From Syncephalastrum monosporum B8922 (lineage: Eukaryota; Mucoromycota; Mucoromycetes; Mucorales; Syncephalastraceae): a DNA stretch of 64,000 nt. A model generated the notes under the pieces. That model made no database searches, was not told where the DNA came from, and worked only from the letters and a program-made list of their open reading frames with translations. The stretch lies in contig JNEN01001222.1 of assembly GCA_000697355.1 (NCBI GenBank), positions 124,001 to 188,000 on the forward strand. Direction: 5' to 3'. Below, piece after piece: positions 11,910 through 24,335 of the stretch; the first letter of the stretch is position 1; every line of letters starts with the position of its first letter. The position numbers were made by a program, and so were the translations under genes.

Positions 11910-12160
11910 TTTGGAGACCTCTGTGGGGAATAGAGAATAGATGACAAAACTGCAGAAAGAGAAAGCAAAGAGAGCGAGCGAGAGAGAGAGAGAGTCAAGG
12001 AAGAAAAAAGAGCCAAGGATATAAATAACCAAATTCCCTATTTTTTTTTTTTTTTTCATTCTTTTTGGTTTGTGCAGCCCTTCAGTGTCTCATGAGCTCG
12101 CACGGATGACGAAAATGGAAAAGCAATGACAGAAAAGATAACAACACCATAAAAGAAAGT

Positions 12161-15100
12161 TTAATGCACGAAATAGCGCGGTTCGTTAAAGACATGGTAA
12201 CGATGACCACGGATACCAGCGCCGCGGAAGATTGCCGGATACCGTAGGCCAGGCGGGACCTGGGACTCTTGGATGCGCTCATACGACGCCTTCCAGTAGT
12301 TGGGTGGGTTATCGACGACCTGGAACTTGCCGGTCTGAATTTCTGTATCGGTAATGTGACCATGACTGACGCGCGCATAGGCCACCCGGCGCAAGCCACG
12401 GTAGCCGACGTACTGGCACCAACGATCCCAGTCGGACGGATCAATGTCATTCATGTCGCCGTCGTTGAACAGGGTGTAATAAAGTGGTTGCTGCGGTTTG
12501 GTGACGACATAGCCGAGGAACACAAACGGATTGGGACTGGTCCGCATGATCCGAGCTAATTCGGTCGTCTGGAGGCGGCGGTCCTCGGGGTCTTCCTCCT
12601 GGCCGTTGTGGCTCACGATGAAGTCGACGGGCTGGCCGTACACGTCCAGCGTCGCGTGGATCGCGCAGGCGAGTTCGCCGACGGGGGACGGTAGGAGATG
12701 GTGCTCGGACTGCAGGATCGGGAACTTGGACAGCAAGAGACAGCCCCATGTATGCTTCATCGTCGACGGACCCTAGTACAGTTCTGTCTGTCAACCCGTG
12801 TGTGCATCTGCGAACCAAACAAAACACTTACATAGTCGAGGTAGTAGCCGAGATCCTCGGCAATGTACTGCGCCCAGTCGCGGTTGCCCATGATGATACG
12901 CATCGTATCCGACTCAAGCAAGCCGACGACGTCGAGCTCGAGGTCGCGGATGGCGTCGCGCATGCGACGCTCGCTGGCCCACATGTCGTTGTCGAGGGCG
13001 AAATGGATGGTCCAGATACCGGCGGTGAAGGACTTCTCGGCAGAGTGGTAAGGCGCGGGCGTGACAGACGCGAGGGAGCGGGTGGTGGCGACCAAGCCCG
13101 AGACAGCCATGACGGCAACAAGGGCGAGACGCGTGAGCGAACGGGCCTCCTTCACGAGCGGGCGCTGGACGAGCGTCTTGGACAGGTGGTCTTCCTCGAC
13201 CTGCTTGCGCGCATTGTAGACGCCGAGGCCGATAAAAGCCATCATGAGTGCAAGGACCCAGTGGATACGCTCGCGGAGGTAGACGCCGCCCGGCACGAAC
13301 GCGTAGGCGACGGTCCAGACGCTGGCGAGGCAGAGCACGTTGTAGCACATGAAAGCGGTCAGGAGCGTCTTGAAGGGCGGGTGAACGGAGACGGCACGGA
13401 CAATGGGTAAGAGGATCGAGGTGCAGTAGAAGCCGAGGGCAAGACCGCCGTAGTACGCATTCCAGCCCGCAAAGACGTAAAATGCAGTGCAGCCGAGGCC
13501 GCCCATGCCAAACCACATCAGGCTCGTCGTCAGGCTCTGCTTGGGCGAGACGTACAGACCGAGCGCGAGGGCGGCAATGGTCGCGACGCCCCAGGGAACG
13601 GGCTCAGGGCCAAAGGACGGATAACCGTCGACGGACCAGCGCATGATGGCAGACGAGTCGGAAAACAGCGAGTGGAGCGCAAACAGGACACCACCAAAGC
13701 CGGCCGCGGCCTGGAACCAGGAGCTGCCGTCGGCGACGGTGTGCGTGGCCATCTGGGTCGACACGTCGTGCGTGGGCTTGCGGTTCATGTTGTCGCGGAC
13801 GAGCACCTCGACGCAGGCGACGGCAGCCAGGACAAGGCCGATGAGGTTGCAGCCGCCGTTCGTCGAGTTCATGATGGGCCAGATCGGGTTTTCGGTCCAC
13901 CAGGCCATCTTGACCACGTTGTGCACGAGCAGACCCACTCCCCAGATCAGGGTGGAGCGTTCCTGCTTACCGAGAGTGTTGCGCGACTCGATCCAGGTGG
14001 CCATCCATGTCGTGGTTGAGATGCCCAAGCCAATCGCAGTGCAGATCAAGCGATAGGCCGGATCCTGGACTGCATACGAAGCGAGGCCGATGAGCGAGAT
14101 AAAGTGGAAGAAGCCACGTTGGCTGGCCATGACTTTGCGCAGCGGCCGGATACCGAGCACCATGGGGGTGATGGTGATGAGCAAAAAGGCCTCGTAACCC
14201 GAGATACCCATGTGCCAGAGCGGGAAGTACCAGATCAGGAGCGCGAGCGAGGTCAGCATAGACCAGAACACGAACGCTGAGAAAAAGGATGATACGTCGT
14301 GATGAGCCAAGAGACAAATGCGAGACACAGGGCTGCTCTGCTTACCAAGGTAGACTTCAGACGCGTAGGCACGGACAGCGGACAGGGTATGCAAGAAGAA
14401 AGGTGAAATGGCATCTTCGGGTCTAAATGAAACATGAGTCGAGGGTCAGATTGAAGTTTACATAATTCGAATATGTATGTCATTGCTTTTCTTGCTTTAC
14501 CTTCCTACAGTAGCCGATCTAGAATGGGTTCAATGTTCAGAGAAACAAAACACATGAGAAAATAGGTAAACAAAAAGAGTCCGTGCTGTTTTTTATTTTG
14601 CTAGGCATCATACCCTTCCTTGGTAACTGGAGCAGGACGACCGCCGGTGACATCGACGACGCCGAGCTCAAAGGTCTGAAACTCGAGGGCAGACACGGCA
14701 TCGAACGCGACATCGTAGAGGATGAGGGACCATTCAAAGAAGGCGTAGGTCGTGTAAGCTATATATATATAAAAAAAAAAAAAAACAAAAGAAAGCACAT
14801 ACAAGACGATAGTAAGGGAATCTAGCCAGGAACCATAAACGCAATTCATCTGTAAACTTACCTCCCGGGACACGGTAGACCTTATGTTGTAAGAAGTAGT
14901 AGATCATGGGCGGGAGGGTTGTGAAGAAGGCACCGGTGAGGATACGGCGCCACTTCAGGGCCTGAGGAAGGGACCGGTTGGTGGTATAAACGACACCGAG
15001 CTGCCAGGGCAGGGTGCAGACGAGGTAGAGACCCATGGCAATGTCGTGTGTCATATGATCGTCGGTAGACGTGATGTACACCCATCCACCGCAGGCGACG

Positions 15101-15696
15101 GTGCGTGTAATGCCCACGAGCATTAAAAACTTGCCAAACGCGCGCGACGACGTGAAGGCGGAACGCGTCGTGTAGAAATACCAAAGCACGACAAGGGCAA
15201 AGCGCGGCCCGGAGGTCAGCGCAATCAGGATTTGAAAGAAGGCGCGCGCAGGATACCGGTCGCCCGTGGTGGCACTCACGCTCGGGAACCATTCCTACAC
15301 ATGACCCGATTGAGTTTACCGAGATGACCACTTGTGTTCGTCTATGTTTCGTACATCAGGATAGCCAAAGTATTCGTTCGTGACGATCTTGTAATAGTGC
15401 GTATAGCACCCCAGAAACAGGGCGAGGAGAAAGGCACCTTCAAGAGAGAGACAGAAATAAAGACAGAGAGAGAGACACACACACAATGTCAGCAAGTGGC
15501 AACAAACAATGGGGCACCAGGGGGGGGTGATGGTACTTACTGTAAGCACAGATGGTGTGTGCGTAGGCGACATGTTTGGCACCAAACTAGACAGCAGAAG
15601 ACAGGCGGCGGTGAGTTACCCGTGTAAAGGGTCAAGTTGGAAGAAAGGGGGGCGTACCTTGGTGACAACCCTTGGGGTGCCATCAGAGGAGGACAT
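12161..15696 (-). CDS. CWH43: CWH43, GPI-anchor lipid remodelling protein
   Basis: Nine exons: 15658-15696, 15541-15586, 15355-15437, 14862-15294, 14614-14758, 14501-14518, 14346-14422, 12832-14276 and 12161-12772. They sum to 965 aa, close to yeast Cwh43 (953). The N-terminal third is a multi-pass Frag1/DRAM/Sfk1 module (PGAP2-like), with EWFPSVSATTGDRYPARAFFQ and AYTTYAFFEW. The middle is a second polytopic region with WYFPLWHMGISGYEAF. The C-terminal ~280 residues are an endonuclease/exonuclease/phosphatase-like domain (AGIWTIHFALDNDMW, DYGPSTMKHTWGCLLLSKFP, VSHNGQEEDPEDRRLQ). Cwh43 replaces diacylglycerol by ceramide in GPI anchors at the ER. A reading with two separate genes is possible because an in-frame stop lies at 14601-14603. 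However, it falls inside an intron bounded by GTATGA and CTAG, and the fused model restores the family length. Confidence 0.9.
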
Positions 15697-16396
15697 GTCG
15701 CTCTGAAAAAGGGAGTACAATTGGTCGAAATTAAAGCTTATGTATTAATTGAGCAAGACACAACGATGTGGCGTGTCACTTTGCCCAATTTTAACTTTCC
15801 ATTGGCTCGATGGCCACTGTTGTCTTTTTGTCAGGTTTATACTCAAGTTGGATGCTTCTCTCCATCCGAGCTGCTGCTTGTGGCATGACCTAGTGATACA
15901 CATTTACGCGTCTTCTATGTGTGATAGGATAGCACCCAAAGAATGAGCATGTCTCTACCTTTGTGCCGCGTAGCCAAGCACGTCGTGTCCAAGTACGCAT
16001 ACTTACATAAGCTTCTCTGATTATGTGCTCAGGAGCACTGGAAAGTGCTTTCTTGTGGTTTAGATAGCGTGATGGACTACATATACCAGGCTCTTGAATA
16101 ATAATCACGTGCAAAAGCAATCAAAATTGATAAGGGCAGTGTTCGACTAGCCCATTCTACCCCGCTTTCTAACAAAGGCACGTAGAGCGCGAAAAGTGTA
16201 GCCAAGCGCCAATGTGCCCTTTTTTTATGCTTTTTTATTATCAAAGCAGCTTTGATTCTGAGGGGAATCATACCGCAAAACGCAATGAATTTCTGGAAGT
16301 CTGTGCGCGCACATAGAAATTCACTGGTCTTTTTTTTCTTCTTCTTTTCTTTCACTCTGATGCGATCGTCAAGTCGTGTCTAGTCTGTGTTATACA
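15697..16396. other. Divergent promoter region CWH43 / Gemin2
   Basis: Roughly 700 bases between two divergently transcribed genes, so it must carry both promoters. A T/C-rich stretch at about 16327-16355 precedes the Gemin2 start. No coding frame or repeat was recognised. Confidence 0.6.
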
Positions 16397-17236
16397 ATGA
16401 GTCATGTCTATTCGCGCAAAGGCGGGAATGAGGAGGGCGAGGACAGCCGATCGGTGCTCCCGGTGAACAAGACGACTGCCCACGTCGTCAATGGCATTCC
16501 CGTGAGTGGCGAAGATTACCTCTTGCTTGTCAGGTAATGCCTTCGAATAAAATGTGGTCATTCCACTGCTAACCACGAGCAGAAAACAAGCACGCAAAGG
16601 GCCCGATACGCTGATTGCCAAAGCAGCACCGCCGCCCCCCGCACCCGCGCAAAAGCTCCCGGCCGCCTTCCAGGCCTTGCTTGACTCCCAACCCGCACAC
16701 CCGGAAGCGGCGCTTCCCGACTCGGCATGGCAAGACGCGTTTTCCGACGCGTTTCGACTTTACCGCGATGTAAGCGAGCAAAGAGCGAAAGAAGAGAACG
16801 CTGTCGGCGAGCTTGCTTTTTGAGCTGATGACGTGTATGTTTTCTTGTCTAGTGCAAGCAGCACAACAAAAGAAAAAGTACGACTTCTCTTCCACGCATG
16901 ACAGAGCAAGCAGCGTTTGACTTTTGCTACGGTGAAAACAGCGAGTTGAAGACAGTGCCGACGCTGACGCAGCCCGTGATCCTGCGGCTGCTGCGATTGC
17001 ATATCACGTGGCTCAAGGACGCGATCACGCACACCCAGGCGCTCTGGCTGTTCACCCTCCTCACCTACCTCGACCCGGTCATGACGGCCGAACATACCTC
17101 CATCCTGCGTCAAGTCGCACGCCACTGCATCGACCTGCGTCAGCACATACATCAAGACGAAGCAGATCAACTCGCGCGACTCAATATCATCATTACCATC
17201 ATCAGCCGTGTCTTTGGTCAGGCCGATCTCAATTAA
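16397..17236 (+). CDS. Gemin2 (SMN-complex subunit) homologue
   Basis: Three exons: 16397-16533, 16583-16769 and 16853-17236, giving 235 aa. The protein follows Gemin2/SIP1 order. An N-terminal GEDYLLLVRRKQARKGPD matches the conserved 'PEEYLRRV..EA...P' element. A linker follows, then the C-terminal helical domain with LRLHITWL, QALWLFTLLTYLDPVMTAEH, ILRQVARHCIDLR and a final LNIIITIISRVFGQADL. That end is close to the 'LNLLICLVSRYFDQRDL' end of animal Gemin2. Gemin2 holds the Sm pentamer while SMN loads it on snRNA. Budding yeast has only the distant Brr1, so a recognisable Gemin2 fits an intron-rich, early-diverging fungus. The gene is tail-to-tail with PEX5, 177 bp between stop codons. Confidence 0.85.
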
Positions 17237-17413
17237 TAAAAGAGGTCAAAAAGTTCAAGTTTTATACACACAGGAAGTAAAAGCGAAAGAAAAAGTTCTA
17301 TGTCTACACAAAGTGGGAGGGGAGCAAGAGAGCAAAAAAAAAAAAAAAAAATAGTAGATAGAGAGAGGCAGGAGAAAAAAGCTGGGAAAGGAATAGGGTA
17401 TTGGATTGATGGC

Positions 17414-19463
17414 TTAAAACTCGAATTCATTACGGAATTTGTTGATGTCAAAGCCGGCCTTGGCTTGGTTCGCAAGATCCTCACGGCCCTAGAAAGAAAG
17501 AATGGAAGATAAACTATGTGAGTCTATGCTTTTTCATGATCCCTATCAATACGTACCATCATCATGAACGTTTTCCGAAGCATCTCCCACAGGTTACTCG
17601 AAACGTTGACACCCTCTTCATTGTTGGCATTCTTGTGCATCGACAAGCCGGTCAACAAATGCTCGGCCGCCTCCTTGTAGCAGCCAATGTTGATGCAGCT
17701 GACGCCGAGGTTGTAGCGCGCACGGACAAAGGACGGGCAGAGCTCCAGCGCCTTGTGGTAGGCATCGATGGCCTCCTCGGACCGGCCATTGTTGGCGAGT
17801 GTGGCGCCGAGGCGGTTCCACAGGAGATAGTCGTCGGGTCGGCCCTTCAAGGCCGAGAAGAAGCAGTCGACTGCCTTCTCGAGGTCGCCGCTGCCGTAGA
17901 AGAGGACACCGAGGCCGACCTGGACATCGGGGTCCATCTGCTGGTCGGGCGCCTGGCGCGCGGCGGTCAAGAACAAATCGGTGACGCGCTCGTGGAGTTC
18001 GAAGGGAGTGGCGGGCGCAGGGAGCGGGTTCGCCCCCACAATGTCCGGGTATTTGGCGGCGATCCAGCGCTCGAGGGTTTGGTAGGCTGCATGGTCGTAC
18101 GACTCGTTGGTGTAGCTGACGGCGAGGGACATCATGGCCGCAAAGTTCTGCGGATCGACCTCGACCGCCTTTTCCAGGGCCCGAATCGCCGGCTCTTCCT
18201 TTTCATTCTGGGCCTGGGTGTTGCCGAGGTGCATCCACGCTTCCGAGTTCGCAGGGTCCTTTTGGACGACAGCCTCAAAGGCCAAGGCGATCTCAGACAG
18301 GCTGCCGCCTTCCCGCATGAGCTGCAGGCCTTCGCTCATAGGATCGGCATGGTCGAGGTAGGGATTGACGACCTCAAAGACGTACTCGCCCAGGTCGGGC
18401 TTGAACACGGTGGGGTCCGTGTTGAAGTTGCCAAACTCATCCTCCCAGTCCTCCTCTACACCGCCGTCGTTGGCCATCTGGTCCCGGATCTCTTGCCAAA
18501 CGTCCTCAAACTGGTCGAACATGGCTGGGTCCTGCGACGCGGCGGCTTCCTCGACCTTGCGCGCAATCTCCTCGTCCGTCTCGGTCGGCTTCGCGTCAAA
18601 GGCAGCAAACTGATCCTCCCAGTTGGCGTTGCCGTCCAGCTCGACGATGCGGCCCTTGCCTTTGTCCATCGAGAACTCGTTGGCCCAGTCGAAATGACGC
18701 TGGAACGCAGCCTCAAAGTCGCTTCGCTGCTGCGCGTTCATGCCCGCTACCTCGGGATGGTTCATAAACTCGTCACGCCATACTGATAGAAGAGAGACCG
18801 GTCAGGAACGCACGGGCATACCGAAAACACACACACACACACACACGCAGAGAGATATCTCCATCCTTTTTTCTTTTCTTTTCTTTTATCTCAAACTTAC
18901 CATGCGCACTCTGGTTGGGTCCGGCGGCAGCCCGGCTCTCGTGGAAGGCCTTCTCCATGGCGGCCTCCTCGGCAGGTGAGACTTCCCATAAGCGAGGGCC
19001 CTGATGATCGAATTCAGAGGCCCAGTTACCGGCACCTGCTCCTCGGACGGCCTCCAATTCTCGCTGTAGATCAGAAAACTCAAAGGGCCGGGCACCCATG
19101 TGCTGCGGTCCCGGTCCTTGCTGCTCTTGGCCAAAGAACTCGTTCACCATGCTGTCTTCTTGCATGCCGGGTCGCACACCAGTACGAATCTAGTCGGACA
19201 CAGGCCATTCAGACGAATCCCGCCCTCCTCCTTTTTGCCTTTGGTTCTGTTGCACTTACTGTCGAGGGTCCAGCGGGGCCCTGGGAGGGTCCTGCGAAAC
19301 GATCCTACAATGACGATTTGTCAGCATTGTTGTCAATATGAAAGTGCTGGTGACTCACCCGCTGCAAGGAGCGATCCTGGCCAAACTGCTTAAGCATTTG
19401 GGCCATTGGGTTGGCACCTGAGGAGCAGTCGGCACCGCCTCCAGCCATGTTGGGAAAAGACAT
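17414..19463 (-). CDS. PEX5: Peroxisomal PTS1 import receptor Pex5
   Basis: Five exons: 19359-19463, 19260-19304, 18901-19189, 17557-18782 and 17414-17488, giving 579 aa. The N-terminus carries the conserved cysteine (GGADCSSGANP, residue 13) used for ubiquitin-dependent recycling. Several Trp/Phe pentapeptide (WxxxF/Y) motifs follow (WASEF, WRDEF, WANEF, WEDQF), which bind Pex14/Pex13. The C-terminal half is tetratricopeptide repeats (EAWMHLGNTQAQNEKEEPAI, LLWNRLGATLANNGRSEEAI, RARYNLGVSCINIGCYKEAA) that bind the C-terminal SKL signal of cargo. Length and order are typical for fungal Pex5. A long open frame on the opposite strand is a by-product of codon bias. Confidence 0.95.
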
Positions 19464-20069
19464 ATCTTGTAGAGAGAGAAGGGGGAAAAGGAAAAAAGAG
19501 AGAGAAAGAGAGAGAGTGTGTGTGTGTGTATGAAGGTGTGTGCACAAATGAAAGGTCTCTCTCGAATGATAGACTCGTGAAAGTTAAAGCGGGGAAATAG
19601 CAATGAATATACGATTCTCGTTAGTCAGCTGGGCGCTGAATCAGGAAAATACCCGCCATCATGATAAAATAGTATAGCCGCCCCACATCATTATGCACAC
19701 TGGCCATTGCATCGGCTAATATTTTTTTTTACTTCTTTGGACGTTCACTTCCCCTCCCCCCTTATTACCTTCCATATACACACGTCCGCTCAGTGGTTAT
19801 TTGCTCGCACCCAATGTTCCAGATAGATCGATCTCCTTTCATTCGCGTCGCGCTTTTCGAGAGAACACCCTTGCTGTTGCGCTTGAAAAAAATTGGAGAA
19901 AATTGACTTCCCCTGCAAAACCTAAGCATTCAGGCAGCGTAGCGCCATACTTTGCTAGACGACAACCCATGAAAATTTATGCTCAAAGAACCGACCTACA
20001 AAAATCGCGTCCAACGTTCTAAGGGTTTGCTTTTTTTCTTCTTCTTCCTTGTCCATTCTCTCTCATAGC
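19464..20069. other. Divergent promoter region PEX5 / glycine-zipper gene
   Basis: The head-to-head intergenic space holds GA/GT tracts at about 19498-19530 next to PEX5, a T-run at 19721-19729, and a C/T-rich run near 19750. TTCTTCTTC patches lie at 20030-20050, before the plus-strand start. No gene seen. Confidence 0.6.
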
Positions 20070-23000
20070 ATGGATTATCCATTCAGTACAATACATAACG
20101 CATCTCACACGTACAACCGAGACATGCTCGAGCACAACCTCGGCATGATGCGCCACCGCCAAAGGTAATACCTGTTGAGACACTGCGAAATCCCCCTCCT
20201 TAGGCTCTCACACACCTATCTCATACTATATAAGTGGTGGAAGCAGTAGCAGCGGCAGCGGTAGCGCTGGTGCGCAGCGAAGCTCGGTGGACGACGCCTG
20301 GTCGCGCAACACGGACATCACACAGAACGCGCAGCCGCAGCGTGCAGTGGTAGGCGATGCGATGGAAAGACCGGGTCTGGCCGACGAGCCTAGCAAGGGT
20401 GGCCATGTTTTGGATCAGAGCTCTGGCCCGGGCATCGACACGACCGGGCCGCCGCCACGCGACCTCGACCGCCAAAAGGACGTCTACGAGCGTATCCAGG
20501 ACAATGCCTCGCACCACCCGCCCGAGCGCGAGGTCCACGACGCAGGGGTCCGCCACCAAGAGAACAATCAGCAGCAGCCGGAGCAGCAGCAGCACCGACC
20601 GCAGCGCGGCGAATGGCCATCGCTGCACCGCAAGCGCCAAGCGCGCGAGGGCGACTGGCTCTGGCAGACCCCCGAGCGTGTCAAAGGCGACGACCGCGTA
20701 CCGTCCGAGACACAGGAGCTGCAAGGTGGTGCTGCTGCTGCTGGAGTGGGTGGAGGCGGCACGGATGCCAACGCAGCGGCGATCCACTATGACAGCAAGC
20801 TGCCCGGCCGCTCTTCCGGCACCGACTCTATTGTGCGTCCTTCATCGCCGTTTGGCACCCAGACACAGACAGGTGCCACTGTCACAGGCAAGGACGAGAC
20901 ACCCGAGGCGTTGATTGCAAAGAATCGCGACGCGCTGATGGGTCAGCACCCCGAGGCGCAGATCGACATCAAAAAGGACGCAGCCCTCGGTGCGCTCGGC
21001 GGCGGCGCAGCCGGTGCCGGTTTGGGAGCAGCAGCGGCCGCGCATGGCCTGAGCGGCGACCGTGCTCCTCAGAAGGATACGACAGATGCTGCAGCGGCTC
21101 CACGCCCTCCTTCGGGGGTCACGCGTCCCGGTGCAATCGGGCCTGGCGCGATGGGTACCAGCAGAGGTTCTGCAGACACGACACCCACCCCCCAGACGGA
21201 TGCTGCTGCTTCTACACAGCAACAGCAACAGCGTCCTTCCGGCCCTGATCTGAGCATGCCGCATCTGCCTGCCGCGGGTTGCTTCGACCTTGACGCGCCG
21301 GGCAACTCGCCCATTATTACCGGCTACGATCAGGACGACCGCAGCACGACTGCCAGGCTTGCAAAAGCCATTGGCGCTGCCGGCGTGTCGGCTGGCCTCT
21401 TGGGCGGGGGCCTCGCTGCACTATCTGCCAAGACCGCACAGACGACGCCAAGTACAGGTGCCACGGACGCCACCGGTGCTGCTACCGGTGCTACAGCAGG
21501 TGCCGCGACGGGTGCCGCGGCTGGCGCTGCAGCAGGTGCGACGCCGAATCCTGCCGGAAAAGAGCCGCTGCATACGGAGGTACCCCAGGGAAAAGTGCAC
21601 CCTGAGCGTCGTGCGGGCTCCGGCGTAGGCCCAGATGCCGATGTGGGACCGGCTAAACGTGGCGAGACGCCTAGCGATTGGCAAAACCAGGATGTGGCTT
21701 CTCAACAGAAGCAGCAGCAGCAGCAGCAGGCGCCTCCATCTAGCCAGCAACCTGCTACTGCTCAGCAGCCTTCTTCGGCTCAACAGTCTTCTTCGGCTCA
21801 ACAGTTTACTTCGGCTCAAAGGTCCTCATCGACGGAAAAGTCTCCCTCGGGTCGCCGTCTGTCCCACAGATCTGAACCTCAGGAACGCAAATACTCCAAG
21901 GCAGATGCGATGGCAGCCGCTCTCGCGGGTGCGGGTGCTGGTGCGGGATATGGTGCATACAGCGGAAGCCAGGGTGATGGCATCGTGCACCGCGCTATGA
22001 ACTACATTCGCGGTTCGTTAAGCGGACAGTCGCGCGATGAGCCTACGCACCCGATCGAGGGCTATGACACCGGTAAGACCGCTGTCAGGGACCAAGACCA
22101 GCAAGGCATGGAGCCGCTCGCTCCAAACGAGCCGAACGAACCGAGCCAGCCCTCGAGCCAGGCACCTGCGGACAACGAGCCTTCGACCCACGAGCCTCTG
22201 CCAGCATCTGCTGCTCAAAAGCCGTCCACGACGCAGCAGCAATCCCAGCAGTACCAGAAGAAGGCACCTTCCGCGGCGCAATCAGGTGCGGCGACGACGG
22301 ACGCGACCAAGCCTGTGGATGAAAACGCGGCCTATCCCGTCGAGGCAGCCGGTGTGGCCGGCGGTATTGCCGGCGGTGGATTCGGGGTCGCCACTGGGGC
22401 TATGATTGATGACCGCCTTGATCACCATCACGACAGCGACCTCAGACACCAGCAACAGGAGGATGTTTCCCGTGACCAGTCCAAGCAGTCGCGTGCGAAT
22501 GCGCCGGAAACAAGCACGGACACTAAGCCGGTGGTGGGTGGCTCGTACGGCGACTATGACCGGCAGCGCGACGAAGACATGACGCCGCTAGAGCATCAGA
22601 TTGAGGAGAACAAGCAGCGCGCGGCCAGCGCGGGTTCGCCTGCTGTGGCTGGCACAGGAGCCACAGCCGGGACAGGCGGTGGCGACGCCGCACTGGGAGA
22701 CGCTGCCCTAGGCGGTGCAGCTGGCCTCGGTGCGGGCGCTGCCGCAGCCGGCGCTGCGGGCCACTGGAACAAGGACCGTACGTCGCAAAATAAGGACGCA
22801 CCCAGAGACAGCCAAGGTAAGCACACACACACACACACACACTCGCACGCACATTTCCGTATTTTGTCTTGAGATGAAAGACTCATGGATGGTTCACAGG
22901 TCTTGACGAACAGGGCATTCGCAAGTCGCCCGTGGTGCCGGTCCAGGAGGAGGAGTCAAAAAACCCCTTCAAGAAAGCTGGTGATACTGGGCCTGCAGAT

Positions 23001-23644
23001 ACGGGACCTGCTCGTACATACAAGGCCAACACAGAAGCCGGTACTGGCCAGCCCAAGGACACATCCACCGGCGATTATGGTACAAAAATCATATTGACAT
23101 GCTAATATAAGTAAACACTAAATAATGATGCAGACCGTCACGACACCGACCTGGACAAGGCGACGCCTACTGCGACCGACCGTGATGCTACCACCAAAGA
23201 TGCGTCGCGCGTGGGCCCCACTACGGCTGCAGGTGCCGCTGCTGGCGGTGCTACGGGTGCAGCTACGGCAGCCGCGCTGAACAAGCATGAAACGACGCCT
23301 GGTGACCAGACACAGCAACAGCAGCAGCCTTCGTCGGGTATTACGGATGATGCGCAGAAGAAAGACACCTTTAAGCCCCAGCCAAGCGACCGTGCTAGCA
23401 AGCCTACATTCGGAGACAAAGCTGTGGATACTGACAAGCCCGCATACAGCCTGCCGGGTGGCTATCCGCAAGACCAGCAGCAGCAGCAGCACACCAAGGA
23501 TCTGCCTCCTCTGGACGACAAGGACTTTGGCACGCAGTCAAAGGAAAATCAAGCGGCCCCGTCTGGCCCTGCCTCTCACGATGCTCAGCCTGGTCAGACC
23601 GCAAAGGGCGATACGGACGCTTCTATGCCAGCTTCTTTGAAGCA

Positions 23645-23685
<41 letters not shown>

Positions 23686-24335
23686 CTGGTCAGCAGCAAC
23701 CACAACCTGGTCAGCAGCAGCAGGCGGCCCAAGGCGCAGAGATGGGCGGCAAGAATGATTTGACCTCGCAGCAAGCGGCAACGGAACGCGATACTGCGCA
23801 AACGAAGCAGACCAACGACCACGGCCCCCCAGCCCAGAAGCCGATAGGCGCCGGTGCGCTTGGCGCACTCGGTGGTGCGGCTGCGGGTGCACTGGGCGGC
23901 AGCGCACTCAAGAGCGACCCAACCTCGCGCGTGCAAAAGGGCGGCCTCGCCGAACGCTTGAGCCGTGGCGGTCCAGGAGGCGCCCAAAGCAACTCGGCGC
24001 CTGTCCAGTCCCAGCAGCGTAACTCGTACCCCACTGGTACGGGCGATTCGCAGCAGCAGGGACAGCAGCAGCAGCAAGGACAGCAGCAGTCTCAGGATGC
24101 TCAGCGGCAAAACTCTAACCGCAGCAGCGCGGCCAGTAGCACGCGTCGCCGCAGCCTCCAGGAGTATCTGTCGGGCAAGTTTGAGGTGCGCAAGGGCTCG
24201 CTCAAGGAGAGCTTTGGCAAGATACTGCACAAGGACGCGATGACGAACGAAGGTCAGCAACTGAAATCAATGGGCCAGCAAAAGGTGGATGATTATCTTA
24301 CTTCCCGTCGCGCCTCCAAGTCGGCTGCCATCTAA
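20070..24335 (+). CDS. Giant low-complexity glycine-zipper protein
   Basis: Four exons: 20070-20164, 20235-22816, 22900-23079 and 23134-24335, giving 1352 aa. I do not recognise an orthologue. Long hydrophilic Gln/Ser/Thr/Asp-rich stretches alternate with at least six short Gly/Ala segments. Examples are GALGGGAAGAGLGAAAAAHG, IGAAGVSAGLLGGGLAALSA, AGAGAGAGYGAYSG, VAGGIAGGGFGVATGAMIDD and ALGALGGAAAGALGG. Their GxxxG-like spacing is that of glycine zippers, which pack in membranes or assemble proteins. CAG-encoded Gln runs occur, with about 13 near 23644-23682. The C-terminus (SLQEYLSGKFEVRKGSLKES then GKILHKDAMTNEGQQLKSMG) resembles CsbD-like or hydrophilin stress proteins. A desiccation or stress-protectant role, or a membrane-associated scaffold, is a guess from composition only. 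Confidence 0.75.
23641..23685 (+). repeat. CAG/CAA repeat (poly-Gln)
   Basis: About 14 consecutive Gln codons, mostly CAG, inside the glycine-zipper gene. It is the longest of several CAG tracts in the window (others at about 9298-9323, 10462-10487 and 21711-21730). Confidence 0.9.

Noticed and set aside
14601..15696. A separate PGAP2-like gene ending at the stop at 14601
   Set aside because: The stop lies within a well-bounded intron; joining through an 18-nt exon gives a 965-aa protein matching the full CWH43 family and keeps frame. Kept only as a possible isoform.
17518..18786. 422-aa open frame on the plus strand opposite PEX5
   Set aside because: Lies fully antisense to the large PEX5 exon with clear TPR and WxxxF motifs; it results from GC-rich third positions and shows no domain.
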